In this document: positions 23,157 to 32,304 of the stretch, in pieces | How positions within the stretch are numbered: position 1 is the stretch's first letter | Layout: each line of letters opens with the position of its first letter | DNA from: Desulfuromonadales bacterium | GTDB taxonomy: Bacteria > Desulfobacterota > Desulfuromonadia > Desulfuromonadales > JACZKF01 | Direction of reading: 5' to 3' | DNA: 43,142 nt | NCBI GenBank assembly: GCA_029289095.1 | Contig: JARFUG010000021.1 | Coordinates: 1-43,142 of the forward strand | Program-made: the position numbers and the translations under genes | The notes under the pieces: model-generated | Database searches by the model: none | Seen by the model: only the letters and a program-made list of their open reading frames with translations | What the model was told of the DNA's origin: nothing

Positions 23157-24545
23157 TCAGTCGCTCACCTCGATCTCATACTTCTCGAGCTTATAGCGCA
23201 AGGTTCCGCGGGGTACGTTGAGGAGGCGGGCGGTCTTTGCCACGTTTCCCCCGGTGATGGCGACGGCTTTGGCGATGATGTCCTTTTCGATGCGCCCGAC
23301 GACGTCCTCGAGAAGAATTCCCTCCGGGGGGATCTCGAAGGAGAAATCCGCCTCCTTGCGCGGAGACTCCCCCCAGATCTCCCGCGGCAGGTGCTCGGGG
23401 CGGATGACTTCAGCGCTGGTCATGATGCAGATGCGCTCGACCATGTTGCGCAGCTCCCGTACGTTCCCCGGCCAGTGGTAGCGCATGAGCAGATCGAGAG
23501 CCTCGCGGGAGACCTCGCGGTTCCCCTTGCTGAACTCGAGACCGAAGCGCTTGAGGAAATAGTCGAGAAGCGGGGGAATGTCTTCGCGGCGCTCCCGAAG
23601 GGGAGGGATGTGAATCGGAAAAACATTCAGACGATAGAAGAGGTCCTCGCGAAAGGCCTTCTCGTCGATGGCCTCACGGAGGTTGCGGTTCGTCGCGGCG
23701 ATCACCCGCACATCGATGTCGATGTTGCGCGTTCCGCCGAGGCGCCGGATTTTCCGGTCCTCCAGGACTCGCAGGAATTTGACCTGGAGATTGAGGTCCA
23801 TCTCGCCGATCTCGTCGAGAAAGATGGTGCCGCTGCTCGCTTCCTCCAGCAGTCCGATCTTGCGGGTCTTGGCGTCGGTGAAGGCGCCGCGCTCATGGCC
23901 GAAGAGTTCGCTTTCGAGAAGATTATAGGGAAGCGAGCCACAGTTGATTTCGATGAGGGGGCGGGCCTTGCGGGGAGAAAGATTGTGAATGGCGCGGGCG
24001 ACCAGTTCTTTTCCCGTGCCGCTCTCGCCGGTGATGAGGACCGTGGCGGTCTCGTGCTTGGCGACCTCGCGGATTTGCCGGTAGACCTGCAGCAATTGGG
24101 GGCTGGTGCCGACCATGTCGGCGCCGCTCAGAAGGCCCTTGTCCTTCCCGGCCCTTCGCAGGCTGCGCACCTGGCGCCGCAGGCTCTGGGTTTCGAGGGC
24201 GAGGCGAACGATGAGATGAATGGCGTCGGCCTTGAAGGGCTTCTTGATGTAGTCGTAAGCCCCCATTTTCAGCGCCTCGACGGCGCTCTCGACCGTTCCG
24301 TAACCGGTGATGATGATGACGAGCAGGTCGGGGTCGATTTCGCGGATGGAGCGCAGCACGTCGAGACCACTGCGGTTGCCGAGATTGAGATCGAGCAGGA
24401 CAAGATCGATCTCCTCCTCGGCGATCATCCGGACGGCGGCTTCTTCATTGTCCACCGAAAACGGCCTGAATCCATCCTCGGCGAGAATGCGTTCGAGATT
24501 TTCACGGATGAAAGCTTCGTCGTCGACGATCAGTATCTTGTCCAT
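23157..24545 (-). CDS. NtrC-family sigma-54-dependent response regulator
   Basis: A 462-residue three-domain activator. Receiver (1-120): acidic D8/D9, phospho-acceptor D52 in LVLLDLNL, lysine in DYIKKPFK. AAA+ domain (about 145-375): Walker A GESGTGKE near 172, Walker B region GTIFLDEIGEM, arginine-finger segment FREDLFYRLNVF. The sigma-54-contacting loop reads GAFTDA instead of the usual GAFTGA (near 217), a known natural variant. C-terminal Fis-type HTH (about 420-458): GGNVAKTARLLNVPRGTLRYKLEKY. AGGAGA precedes the ATG. It forms a pair with the upstream kinase gene (119-bp gap, same strand). With a sigma-54 promoter before the nearby DASS gene, a DctD-like role is likely. Confidence 0.93.
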   Translation of the reverse strand: MDKILIVDDEAFIRENLERILAEDGFRPFSVDNEEAAVRMIAEEEIDLVLLDLNLGNRSGLDVLRSIREIDPDLLVIIITGYGTVESAVEALKMGAYDYIKKPFKADAIHLIVRLALETQSLRRQVRSLRRAGKDKGLLSGADMVGTSPQLLQVYRQIREVAKHETATVLITGESGTGKELVARAIHNLSPRKARPLIEINCGSLPYNLLESELFGHERGAFTDAKTRKIGLLEEASSGTIFLDEIGEMDLNLQVKFLRVLEDRKIRRLGGTRNIDIDVRVIAATNRNLREAIDEKAFREDLFYRLNVFPIHIPPLRERREDIPPLLDYFLKRFGLEFSKGNREVSREALDLLMRYHWPGNVRELRNMVERICIMTSAEVIRPEHLPREIWGESPRKEADFSFEIPPEGILLEDVVGRIEKDIIAKAVAITGGNVAKTARLLNVPRGTLRYKLEKYEIEVSD

Positions 24546-24623
24546 GCTGTCTCCTGCCCCCGTTCTTCCATGTCAGTGCAAACGAGCCTGCATTGTAGTG
24601 TAAACGGAATGAAGAATCCAGAA

Positions 24624-24650
24624 ATTCGGGAGCCAGGAGCCAGGAGCCGC
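24624..24650. repeat. GGAGCCA heptamer array (3 units)
   Basis: GGGAGCC-AGGAGCC-AGGAGCC repeats with a 7-bp period between the kinase stop and the regulator start. It is the same unit as TGGCTCC (complement) at 32285-32298. Confidence 0.75.
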
Positions 24651-24664
24651 TTACCTGAACTTAA

Positions 24665-27163
24665 CTATCCTCCTTCAAGCGGAAAACGCAGGATGAACGT
24701 CGTCCCCTCGCCAAGCTGGCTCTCAACCTCGATGCGCCCCCCGTGCTCGGAAATGATGTTGTGGGTGATGGAGAGACCGAGTCCCGTTCCTCCTTCCTTG
24801 CTGGTGTAGAACGGCTCGAAGATGAGCGGTAGCCGATCGGTCGGAATCCCCTCCCCCGTATCGGCGAATCGCACCTCGATCTGGTCTCCGCAGACGGCGG
24901 CCGATATGGTGAGAACGCCCCCCTTCTGCATCGCCTCCAGGGCGTTGGTGATGAGGTTGAAGACGGCCTGCTTCAGCCGCGAAGGTCCCAGGGGAAAGGT
25001 TGGAAGGCCCTCTTCGATTTCGGTGATCAGGGTGATCCCGGAATGCTCGCACTGCTTCTTGACGAGAAAGAGGGTGTCCTGAAGTACGGCGTTCAGATCC
25101 CCATGGGTCAGGGGAGAGCGGGGAAGAGAGGCGAAATTGAGGAGCTCGTTGACAAGGCCCTCCAGGCGTTCGATCTCCTGCAGGGCTCGCCGGATGAGCG
25201 ACTGGTCGGCCGGCTGGGCCAGAAGCCGGTCATGGAGTTCGTCCAGCAAAATACTGACTCCCGTGAGCGGATTTCGCACTTCGTGCGCGATTCCTGCCGA
25301 GAGGCGTCCCAGGGATGCGAGCCGCTCCATGCGCTCCATGCTCTGTCGCAGGTTCACTCGCTCGGTCAGGTCTTCGACCGTCAGGATGTGCCCCCCCTCC
25401 CCTGGAGCCAGAGGGAGCAGGGCCAGACGGAACGTGAAAACTTTACCCGCGCGCTCCGCCGAAACATAGCGGCTCCAGCGCTCGGTCCCCGCACCGAGAG
25501 GGGCCTCCTTGAGGGCCTCGAGGAGCTCGGGCCAGTGGGCGAAGAGCACAGTGAGCGGACTCTGTCGTACGATGGAGGGAAGCTCGAGGATCCTTCGCGC
25601 GGGCCCGTTGGCGGAGGTGACTTCGAACGATTCGTTAAGGATCAGAATTCCCGTTTCGATGTTCTCGAAGACCGTTTCCTTGAAATTGCGCTCACGCAGA
25701 ATCTCCCTGCGTGAACGCCATTGCGCATCGAGGCTTCGCAGAAGCCTCTCACGCCGATCCCGAAGCTCTTCGGCCATGGCGTTGAACGAGGCGGCGAGCT
25801 CGCCCACCTCGTCCTTGGAGGTGACGCGCACCCGGGTGTGGAGCTTGCCCCGGGCCATGTCCTGGGTGCCGGCGATGAGGTTCTGCAGGGGGCCGGAGAT
25901 GCCGCTGGCGAGGCGCCATGCTGCGATGAAGACGAGAAAACCGGTGATGGTGATCAGAAGCCACGTCTCGCTTGCGAAACGGGTGAACTCCTTGCGGATC
26001 AGCGCCGAGGCTTCGAGGGCGGGGCGGTGAAAATTTTGGAGTTCCGCACCGATGGTGATCCCGCCGAAAATCCCCCTTTGCCCGAACTGCCCTCCTCCAT
26101 AGAAGATGGGAGAATAGGCCATGATTTTCTGGGAGCCGCCAACATTGGTGACGTCGACAACGCCGGTCTCTCCCCTCAGGACCGCCTCGGCTGCCACGGG
26201 ATAGTTCGGGTGGATGAAATCGGCGTAAAGGAGATTATAGGGGATAATCCCCCTTTCGATCTTCTCCGGAGACGACTCAGACGTATAGGGGGGCACGAGG
26301 ACGCCTTCAGGGTCGAGACCGCGGATATTCCAATATTTGGGATGGGTGACGATCCATCCCTCATCATCGAACATGAAGGCATAGTTCCCATCCGCATAGA
26401 CGGGGAAAACCACATAGCGCTCTTCGGTCGAATGAATGTGCTGGGTGAATTCCATCAGGTGCCGATGGTCGAGAGAAAGAACGACGACTCCCAGGATCTC
26501 ACCCGCAACGTCCCGCTGCGCCTTGGCAAAGCGCACCACTCCGCGGAACTCGGCCCCCTCGATCGTCGCCTCGGGAGAGGGCGCCCCACGCAGTTGCTCT
26601 TCCATGCTCACATGCCACCCGGTCACATGGGAGACATAGACCTGCCCGGGAGGAAGCTGCATCGCTTCGAGAAAATAGGTCTCGGTTCTGTAGGTGGTGT
26701 TGGCCGGATCGGAAACGTCGCGCAGTTCGGTCTCGATACGTTCATCGACGATGCGAAGGCGCTCTCGACCGTCTGCGCCGATGTAGGCGATCTCGGAGTA
26801 CAGAGGAATTTCTTCGCGGATCTCCACCATCTCCTGGTCCGTTCCTCCCCGGTACCAGATCGGGCGACGATGATGACTGCTGAAGGCGAGATAGGTCCGG
26901 GGGTCGGGTGGGTGAAGGGCCAGGTCGTGCAGATTCCCTTCGACACGACCCAGGAAATCGGCAACCTCGACGGCGACCATCTGTGCCCTCAGCTCCAGGG
27001 CGCTCGCCGCCTGGGAATCGAGGGCTTCCGTGGCGCTCTCCCGCAGGAGGGTCTCGACCGACTTCAGCTTCTGGGTGGAGTTGAACGCCAGAACAGCCAG
27101 GGGGACCAGAGAGAGTGCCCAGAATGCGTAGAGTACTTTTCGCTGAAGATTCAGTCGTGGCAT
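24665..27163 (-). CDS. Membrane sensor histidine kinase (DctB-like)
   Basis: An 832-residue inner-membrane kinase. TM1 about 10-30 ([17 protein letters not shown]), a large periplasmic sensor of ~360 residues of the dCACHE type ([22 protein letters not shown] helix, then domains containing YVSHVTGW and [19 protein letters not shown]), TM2 about 398-417 and a HAMP linker. A PAS domain ([28 protein letters not shown]) follows. Then HisKA with [12 protein letters not shown] near 620 and an HATPase with [19 protein letters not shown] and [14 protein letters not shown] plus NtrC-type partner and DASS transporter fit C4-dicarboxylate sensing. The start at 27163 is preceded only by TATAAT 7 bp before the ATG, with no ribosome-binding site. 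The ORF could extend further but the extra residues look non-coding. Confidence 0.93.
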   Translation of the reverse strand: MPRLNLQRKVLYAFWALSLVPLAVLAFNSTQKLKSVETLLRESATEALDSQAASALELRAQMVAVEVADFLGRVEGNLHDLALHPPDPRTYLAFSSHHRRPIWYRGGTDQEMVEIREEIPLYSEIAYIGADGRERLRIVDERIETELRDVSDPANTTYRTETYFLEAMQLPPGQVYVSHVTGWHVSMEEQLRGAPSPEATIEGAEFRGVVRFAKAQRDVAGEILGVVVLSLDHRHLMEFTQHIHSTEERYVVFPVYADGNYAFMFDDEGWIVTHPKYWNIRGLDPEGVLVPPYTSESSPEKIERGIIPYNLLYADFIHPNYPVAAEAVLRGETGVVDVTNVGGSQKIMAYSPIFYGGGQFGQRGIFGGITIGAELQNFHRPALEASALIRKEFTRFASETWLLITITGFLVFIAAWRLASGISGPLQNLIAGTQDMARGKLHTRVRVTSKDEVGELAASFNAMAEELRDRRERLLRSLDAQWRSRREILRERNFKETVFENIETGILILNESFEVTSANGPARRILELPSIVRQSPLTVLFAHWPELLEALKEAPLGAGTERWSRYVSAERAGKVFTFRLALLPLAPGEGGHILTVEDLTERVNLRQSMERMERLASLGRLSAGIAHEVRNPLTGVSILLDELHDRLLAQPADQSLIRRALQEIERLEGLVNELLNFASLPRSPLTHGDLNAVLQDTLFLVKKQCEHSGITLITEIEEGLPTFPLGPSRLKQAVFNLITNALEAMQKGGVLTISAAVCGDQIEVRFADTGEGIPTDRLPLIFEPFYTSKEGGTGLGLSITHNIISEHGGRIEVESQLGEGTTFILRFPLEGG

Positions 27164-27256
27164 GGACGCGATTATAGCAGCATGCCCAACTGGATGAAAA
27201 GGCCCATCCCCGCGATCCTGCTGCACGAAATCGTACATGCAGGGGAAAAAAACTCT

Positions 27257-27285
27257 TTGACACTCCCCGGCCGATTCTTTAGGAT
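27257..27285 (+). promoter_or_regulatory. Sigma-70-like promoter of the polyprenyl synthase gene
   Basis: TTGACA (27257-27262), 17-bp spacer, TAGGAT (27280-27285). Predicted start near 27292, 31 nt before the ATG. Confidence 0.65.
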
Positions 27286-27322
27286 ACCCGGGATTGTCTA
27301 CTGAGGAGCGTGTGCGACGCCG

Positions 27323-28291
27323 ATGCAGAAAGCGCTGGAATTACTGAATCAGGATCTTGCCAGGGTCGAAGCCCAGTTCAAGAAGGATCTCGACTCCGAC
27401 GTGTACCTTATCCGAAAAGTCGGAGAGTATGTCCTTGCCAGCGGCGGCAAGCGCATCCGTCCCATGCTTCTGCTCCTGTGCGCCCGCATGTCCGGTTACC
27501 GCGGCGATGCCCACATCGGTCTTGCCAGCGTCGTCGAATTCATACATACCGCCACCCTCCTTCACGACGACGTCGTCGACGGCGCCGTTCTGCGCCGCGG
27601 AAACGCCTCAGCCAACTCGGTCTGGGGGAATGAAGCTTCCGTCCTCGTCGGCGACTTTCTCTTCGCCAAGTCGTTCTCCCTCATGGTGCGGGCCGGCGAT
27701 CTGAACATCCTTCGCACCCTCTCCGATGCCACCACCATGATGGCCGAAGGGGAGGTGCAGCAGCTCATCAACACCTGCGACGTCGAACTCGATGAGGAGA
27801 ACTACATGACGGTGGTGCGCAACAAGACCGCCGTCCTCATTGCCGCAGCATGCCAGTGCGGCGGAATTCTCGGCGGCGTCGATGACGTAAAAGAGAAGGC
27901 GCTGGCAGAGTTCGGGATGGATCTCGGCATCGCCTTTCAGTTCATGGACGACTCCCTCGACTACATTGCTGATCAAAGCGAGTTCGGCAAGGCCAAGGGA
28001 CACGATCTCGCCGAGGGGAAGGTCACTCTTCCCCTGATTCACGCCCTGAGAACCTGCTCCGAATCGGACCGCCAGCAGGTCGCCGCCATCCTCGAAAAAG
28101 ACGAACTCGACGAGGGGGATCTCTCCTTCGTCATCGCCCTCATCGATGCGGCCGACGGTATCGGCTACACCCGCAGGCGCGCCAAGGAACTCGTCGAACA
28201 GGCCAAATCGACGATTCGCGACTTTGTCTCTTCTCCGGAAAAAGAAGCTCTATTCGAACTGGCCGACTACGTCGTGAGCCGCGCCAAGTAA
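27323..28291 (+). CDS. Polyprenyl diphosphate synthase (trans, chain-elongating)
   Basis: A 322-residue class I isoprenyl diphosphate synthase, likely making the C40-type side chain of menaquinone (octaprenyl-type). Both aspartate-rich metal motifs are present: first DDVVD (82-86, in [15 protein letters not shown]) and second [10 protein letters not shown] (about 205-214). The GGKRIRP (41-47) motif, binding isopentenyl diphosphate, is intact. Length matches IspB-type enzymes rather than shorter FPP synthases. Product chain length cannot be proven from sequence. The start follows GAGGAG by ~14 nt. Monocistronic, between the kinase (divergent) and frdB (convergent). Confidence 0.9.
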   Translation: MQKALELLNQDLARVEAQFKKDLDSDVYLIRKVGEYVLASGGKRIRPMLLLLCARMSGYRGDAHIGLASVVEFIHTATLLHDDVVDGAVLRRGNASANSVWGNEASVLVGDFLFAKSFSLMVRAGDLNILRTLSDATTMMAEGEVQQLINTCDVELDEENYMTVVRNKTAVLIAAACQCGGILGGVDDVKEKALAEFGMDLGIAFQFMDDSLDYIADQSEFGKAKGHDLAEGKVTLPLIHALRTCSESDRQQVAAILEKDELDEGDLSFVIALIDAADGIGYTRRRAKELVEQAKSTIRDFVSSPEKEALFELADYVVSRAK

Positions 28292-28379
28292 TCGCTCCGC
28301 CTCTCCTCCTCCCGCCCTGCTCCTTTCCCTTGTCTCCCGCACGGCCCGCAGGCCGTCTGCAGGCCGTCCTTCAAATCGC

Positions 28380-28475
28380 AAGAACCCGAAAGTCCACCAC
28401 CAAGACACTAAGAGAACCATTGACTCTAAAAAAATTTACTTGGTGCACTTGGCGTGTTGGTGGTGAAACAAGGCT
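28380..28475. repeat. Inverted repeat with CACCACCAAGACAC arms
   Basis: CACCACCAAGACAC (about 28395-28408) and GTGTTGGTGGTG (about 28456-28467) face each other across ~48 bp, with a second smaller repeat CTTGGTGCACTTGG. CCACCAAGACACYAAG-type units recur in other bacterial genomes (from memory). The remainder of 28292-28500 includes short GCAGGCCGTC direct repeats. No gene is seen. Confidence 0.45.
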
Positions 28476-28504
28476 TTTGTGCGAATGCATCAATATTTAA
28501 GGCA

Positions 28505-28533
28505 TAAAAAAAGGGCGGTCTTTCGACCGCCCC
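28505..28533 (-). terminator. Intrinsic terminator of frdCAB
   Basis: Arms GGGCGGTC (28513-28520) and GACCGCCC (28525-28532) with a TTTC loop; read on the minus strand it is followed by seven T. Sits 30 bp after frdB. Confidence 0.88.
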
Positions 28534-28562
28534 GGCATTCTCACTCCATTGAAACCGATCTT

Positions 28563-29333
28563 TTAGAAGCCGCCCCCGGCCGCTTTCTTCTCAACCTGGG
28601 GAATGGCTTTGAGAAGCTCGCGGTTCATGCGGGAGATAAAGGTGACCTTGATCCCCTTGGGGCAAGCCGCTTCACACTCGTAGTGATTGGTGCAGTTGCC
28701 GAATCCTTCAGCGTCCATCTGCGACACCATCGCCTTGACGCGGCGGGCCGCTTCGACTTCCCCCTGGGGGAGGACGCCGAGGTGCGAGACCTTGGCCGAA
28801 ACGAAGAGCATGGCCGAGGCGTTGGGGCAGGCCGCGACGCAGGCTCCGCAGCCGATGCAGGCAGCGGCGTCCATGGCGATATCGGCATTGACCTTGGAGA
28901 CCGGAATGGCGTTTCCGTCGGGAACGCCGCCGGTGTGCGCCGAAGTGTAGCCGTAGGACTCGATGATGCGGTCGAAGGCGCTGCGATCGACCATGAGGTC
29001 CGAGATGAGCGGGAAAGCCTTGGCTCTCCACGGCTCGATGTAGATGGAGTCTCCATCCTTGAACTTGCGCATGTGGAGCTGGCAGACGGTGATCTCGGTA
29101 TCGGGTCCGTGGGCGATGCCGTTGATCATCTGGGAGCACATGCCGCAGATCCCCTCGCGACAATCGTGATCGAAAACGATGGGGTCTTTGCCGCTTTTGA
29201 TCAGGTCCTCGTTGACCTCATCGAGCATCTCGAGAAAAGACGAATCGGGGCTGACGTGCTTGGCCTCGTACCGCTCAAGGGAGCCCTTCTCCTTGGGCCC
29301 CTTCTGTCGCCAGACATAGAGAGTCAGATTCAT
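28563..29333 (-). CDS. frdB: Fumarate reductase/succinate dehydrogenase Fe-S subunit
   Basis: The 256-residue iron-sulfur subunit carries electrons between FrdA flavin and the FrdC quinone/heme side. A plant-type [2Fe-2S] N-terminal domain has cysteines in [15 protein letters not shown] and a further Cys in ITVCQLHM. The C-terminal domain carries [12 protein letters not shown] and [15 protein letters not shown], giving the [4Fe-4S] and [3Fe-4S] sites. Length and arrangement match Geobacter FrdB/SdhB. It overlaps frdA by one base (29333) and ends the frdCAB operon before an intrinsic terminator. Confidence 0.95.
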   Translation of the reverse strand: MNLTLYVWRQKGPKEKGSLERYEAKHVSPDSSFLEMLDEVNEDLIKSGKDPIVFDHDCREGICGMCSQMINGIAHGPDTEITVCQLHMRKFKDGDSIYIEPWRAKAFPLISDLMVDRSAFDRIIESYGYTSAHTGGVPDGNAIPVSKVNADIAMDAAACIGCGACVAACPNASAMLFVSAKVSHLGVLPQGEVEAARRVKAMVSQMDAEGFGNCTNHYECEAACPKGIKVTFISRMNRELLKAIPQVEKKAAGGGF

Positions 29334-31246
29334 TATTTGTAACTCCTTACGGCAAGTTCGACGTTTTCGAATTTCAGAGGCTCCTTGTGCAGCTCAGGCT
29401 CCTTGTCGATCCCCTTGAATTCCCAGGCGCCCACATAGCAGAAGTTCTCGTCGTCGCGCATCGCCTCGCCGTCCTCGGTCTGGTGCTCGACGCGGAAGTG
29501 TCCGCCGCATGACTCTTCTCGATGCAGGGCATCCTTGACGAAGAGTTCGGCGAACTCGAGGAAGTCGGCCAGCCGCCAGGCGTTCTCGAGCTGCTGGTTG
29601 GTCGATCCGGAGACGCCGGTGACGTTGACGTTGTTCCAGAACTCTTCGCGCAGCTCGGGGATGCGTTTGATAGCCTCTTTGAGGCTCTGCTCGCTTCTGG
29701 CCATGCCGGCGTTGTTCCACATGACCTTGCCGAGTTCACGATTGAGTTCGGAAACGGTCTTCTTCCCTTTGATGGAGAGGAGCTTGTCCATCTGCCCCTG
29801 AATCTCCTCGCGGGAACGCTTGAACTCGGGGTGATCGTCCTTGACCTTGCCGGGGGTGATGCGGGCGAGGTAGTTGGCGATGGTATTGGGAATGACGAAG
29901 TAGCCGTCGGCCAGACCCTGCATCAGCGCGGAGGCGCCGAGACGGTTGGCGCCGTGGACCGAGAAGTTCGCCTCGCCGAGGACGAAGAGGCCCGGGACGT
30001 TGCTCATGCAGTTGTAGTCGACCCAGAGCCCGCCCATCGAGTAGTGCGGAGCGGGATAGATGCGCATCGGCTGCTTGTAGCCGTTCTCGTCGGTAATCTT
30101 TTCGTACATGTCGAAAAGATTGCCGTAGCGCTCGCGGATCTTGTCTTCGCCAAGGCGCTTGATCGAATCGGCGAAGTCAAGGAAGACGCCGCGCTTGCCG
30201 GGGCCGACGCCGCGATTGTCGTCGCACTGCTCCTTGGCTGCGCGCGAAGCGATGTCACGGGGCGCCAGGTTTCCGAAGGACGGATACTTGCGCTCCAGGT
30301 AGTAGTCGCGCTCGTCCTCGGGGATCTGGTGCGCGGCCCGCTCGTCGCCCTGCTTCTTCGGGACCCAGCAGCGGCCGTCGTTGCGCAGCGACTCGGACAT
30401 GAGGGTGAGCTTCGACTGATGGTCGCCCGACTGCGGGATGCAGGTCGGATGGATCTGGGTGTAGCAGGGATTGGCGAAGTACGCCCCCTTCTTGGCCGAG
30501 CGCCAGGCGGCGGTGACGCTGCACCCCATGGCGTTGGTGGAGAGATAGAAGACGTTGACGTAGCCGCCGGTGCACAGAACGACGGCGTCGCCCCAGTACG
30601 ACTCGATCTGGCCGGTCACCAGGTTGCGGCAGGTGATCCCCTTCGCCTCGCCGTCGACGACGACCAGGTCGAGCATCTCACGACGGGTATGGAGCTTGAC
30701 GCTGCCGGCCTGAACCTGGCGACAGAGAGCCTGGTAGGCGCCGAGCAGAAGCTGCTGGCCGGTCTGGCCGCGGGCGTAAAAGGTACGGGAGACCTGGGCG
30801 CCGCCAAAGGAGCGGTTGTCAAGATAGCCGGCATAATCGCGGGCGAAGGGGACCCCTTGCGCGACGCACTGGTCGATGATGTTGTTGCTCACCTGCGCAA
30901 GGCGCCAGACGTCGGCTTCGCGGGCGCGGAAGTCGCCCCCCTTGATGGTGTCGTAGAAGAGGCGGTAGATGCTGTCGCCGTCGTTGGGATAGTTCTTGGC
31001 GGCGTTGATACCGCCCTGGGCGGCGATGCTGTGGGCGCGGCGGGCGCTGTCCTGATAACAGAACGCTTCGACGTTGTACCCGAGCTCGCCCAGGGTCGCG
31101 GCGGCGGCGCCCCCGGCGAGGCCGGTGCCGACGACGAGAACCTTGAATTTGCGCTTGTTGGCGGGATTGACCAGCTTCATCTCAAAGCGATGGCGGTCCC
31201 AGGATGTCTCAATAGGTCCGGTAGGACATTTTCCATCAAGTATCAC
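29333..31246 (-). CDS. frdA: Fumarate reductase/succinate dehydrogenase flavoprotein
   Basis: Catalytic flavoprotein interconverting succinate and fumarate, 637 residues. FAD-binding motif [22 protein letters not shown] (~36-57), FAD-attachment region [15 protein letters not shown] (His of the covalent 8-alpha-histidyl FAD) and the active-site segment around [20 protein letters not shown] are present. A C-terminal [20 protein letters not shown] segment contributes substrate and flavin contacts. The N-terminal extension [20 protein letters not shown] is characteristic of Geobacter-type FrdA, which acts in both directions. The start is GTG, preceded by AGGGAG at 8-nt spacing. Second gene of frdCAB, 13 bp after frdC. 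Confidence 0.95.
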   Translation of the reverse strand: MILDGKCPTGPIETSWDRHRFEMKLVNPANKRKFKVLVVGTGLAGGAAAATLGELGYNVEAFCYQDSARRAHSIAAQGGINAAKNYPNDGDSIYRLFYDTIKGGDFRAREADVWRLAQVSNNIIDQCVAQGVPFARDYAGYLDNRSFGGAQVSRTFYARGQTGQQLLLGAYQALCRQVQAGSVKLHTRREMLDLVVVDGEAKGITCRNLVTGQIESYWGDAVVLCTGGYVNVFYLSTNAMGCSVTAAWRSAKKGAYFANPCYTQIHPTCIPQSGDHQSKLTLMSESLRNDGRCWVPKKQGDERAAHQIPEDERDYYLERKYPSFGNLAPRDIASRAAKEQCDDNRGVGPGKRGVFLDFADSIKRLGEDKIRERYGNLFDMYEKITDENGYKQPMRIYPAPHYSMGGLWVDYNCMSNVPGLFVLGEANFSVHGANRLGASALMQGLADGYFVIPNTIANYLARITPGKVKDDHPEFKRSREEIQGQMDKLLSIKGKKTVSELNRELGKVMWNNAGMARSEQSLKEAIKRIPELREEFWNNVNVTGVSGSTNQQLENAWRLADFLEFAELFVKDALHREESCGGHFRVEHQTEDGEAMRDDENFCYVGAWEFKGIDKEPELHKEPLKFENVELAVRSYK

Positions 31247-31259
31247 AGTCGTAACTCCC

Positions 31260-31928
31260 TTAGAGTCTGATCACGCCGAAAAAGATCGTGATGGGTACGA
31301 TGACGAAACCGAGAAGGATGACCACGGCGACTCCGCGTCCGCCTTTTTCCAGCGTTGGGAGAGTCGCGTCGTTTGTGGCCCCCAGAGACTGGAAGAAGCT
31401 CTGAATCCCGTGCGCAAGATGCAGCAGCAGAACGACCATGGCTGCGATGTAGATGAGGGTCATCGGGAACCCCTGGAAGCCCATGACGACCATGCGGTAC
31501 ACATCGTGGCGCTGAGCGGCGTCGACGAAGGTGGCGTAGTAAGGATGGAAGGCGTGCACCGTGAAGTGCAGAACGTGGAAGATGATGAACGCGCCGAGGA
31601 TCACTCCCGTCCAAATCATCGTCCGGGCAGAGAAGGAGGTGCGATGATTCTGCTTCATTGCATACTCGCTCGGACGGGCAGCCTTATTCTCCAGATAGAG
31701 GCTGACCCCCATCCAGATGTGAACGAGGAAGACCGTCAGAAGCGCGAGACGAAAGAGCCACAGCCCAGGGCCAAGCCCCTGCAACCCTGCTGCGTAGGCG
31801 TTGATCCCGCCCGGCCCAGCAAAAATGGTGAAATTGCCGAGCATGTGGACGATAGCGAACAGAACCATAGCCAGGCCCGTCACCGCCATGATGTACTTCT
31901 TACCGAGTGATGATTTGTACCATTGCAT
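31260..31928 (-). CDS. frdC: Succinate dehydrogenase/fumarate reductase cytochrome b subunit
   Basis: Membrane anchor of the B. subtilis/Wolinella diheme class, 222 residues with five helices (about 14-37, 57-78, 102-125, about 150-173 and 198-219). Histidines within helices, e.g. [26 protein letters not shown] and LHLAHG, are candidate axial ligands of two b hemes. Start at 31928 (MQWYKSS): GAAGGG is 9 nt upstream, while the upstream ATG (31937) abuts that GAAGGG and would leave no spacing. First gene of frdCAB. Confidence 0.93.
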   Translation of the reverse strand: MQWYKSSLGKKYIMAVTGLAMVLFAIVHMLGNFTIFAGPGGINAYAAGLQGLGPGLWLFRLALLTVFLVHIWMGVSLYLENKAARPSEYAMKQNHRTSFSARTMIWTGVILGAFIIFHVLHFTVHAFHPYYATFVDAAQRHDVYRMVVMGFQGFPMTLIYIAAMVVLLLHLAHGIQSFFQSLGATNDATLPTLEKGGRGVAVVILLGFVIVPITIFFGVIRL

Positions 31929-32170
31929 AGCCACCATCCCTTCTAAGAGTAATTTAACCGCGCAGCAGAATAACAGGAGAAAACCTGTTTTTCAACTCTT
32001 TTTTTGTATACAGCATACAGATGTATAGATATTGGAAATTCATGAATAATTCACCTGAAAGGTCCTTATTTAAATCGTCTTTTTGAGGGGGTTTTCAGAT
32101 ATTGAAAAAGGGGGAGATTTAATACAAAAATCGGCCCGCCGCTGCGCAAACCGCTACCGCGGGGTCGTTG

Positions 32171-32225
32171 GTCAGCCGCCTTCGGCGGCGTCAACCGCTG
32201 CGCGGTGTCAGGCCGCTTCGCGGCC
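32171..32225. repeat. GTCA-linked palindrome cluster (inverse of 2352-2436)
   Basis: Three hairpins separated by GTCA: GCCGCC-ttc-GGCGGC, ACCGC-tgc-GCGGT and GGCCGC-ttc-GCGGCC. Stem sequences and linkers are the reverse complement of those at 2352-2436, so the window carries two copies of one palindrome family in opposite orientation. Confidence 0.8.
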
Positions 32226-32228
32226 GTT

Positions 32229-32298
32229 CGTCTTCCGTCTTCCGTCTTCCGTCTTCCGTCTTCCGTCTTCCGTCTTCCGTCTTCTGGCTCCTGGCTCC
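32229..32298. repeat. Heptamer array CGTCTTC x8 + TGGCTCC x2
   Basis: Eight perfect CGTCTTC units followed by two TGGCTCC units, all in one 7-bp register, immediately downstream of the palindrome cluster and ending 7 bp before the XRE regulator's stop codon. It shows that different heptamer species can be joined in frame. Confidence 0.93.
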
Positions 32299-32304
32299 CG
32301 CCCC

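Larger units (their letters stand above)
31929..32304. other. Intergenic region upstream of frdC and downstream of the XRE regulator
   Basis: Two parts. 31929-32110 is AT-rich and contains a dyad TATACA-N9-TGTATA (32007-32027), about 80-100 bp upstream of frdC and a candidate operator. 32168-32300 is repeat material described separately. No ORF is supported in either half. Confidence 0.5.

Noticed and set aside
25721-27304. 527-codon + frame opposite the sensor kinase
   Set aside because: The minus-strand kinase has intact H, N and G boxes; the + frame runs through the promoter of the polyprenyl synthase gene.
28513-28532. rRNA or tRNA genes in intergenic gaps
   Set aside because: No cloverleaf or rRNA-like stretch seen in any gap; the larger gaps contain repeats, promoters or terminators only.
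29522-31270. 582-codon open frame on the + strand opposite frdA
   Set aside because: Shadow frame of the flavoprotein gene; no ribosome-binding site or recognisable domain, Ala/Val/Gly-rich composition.
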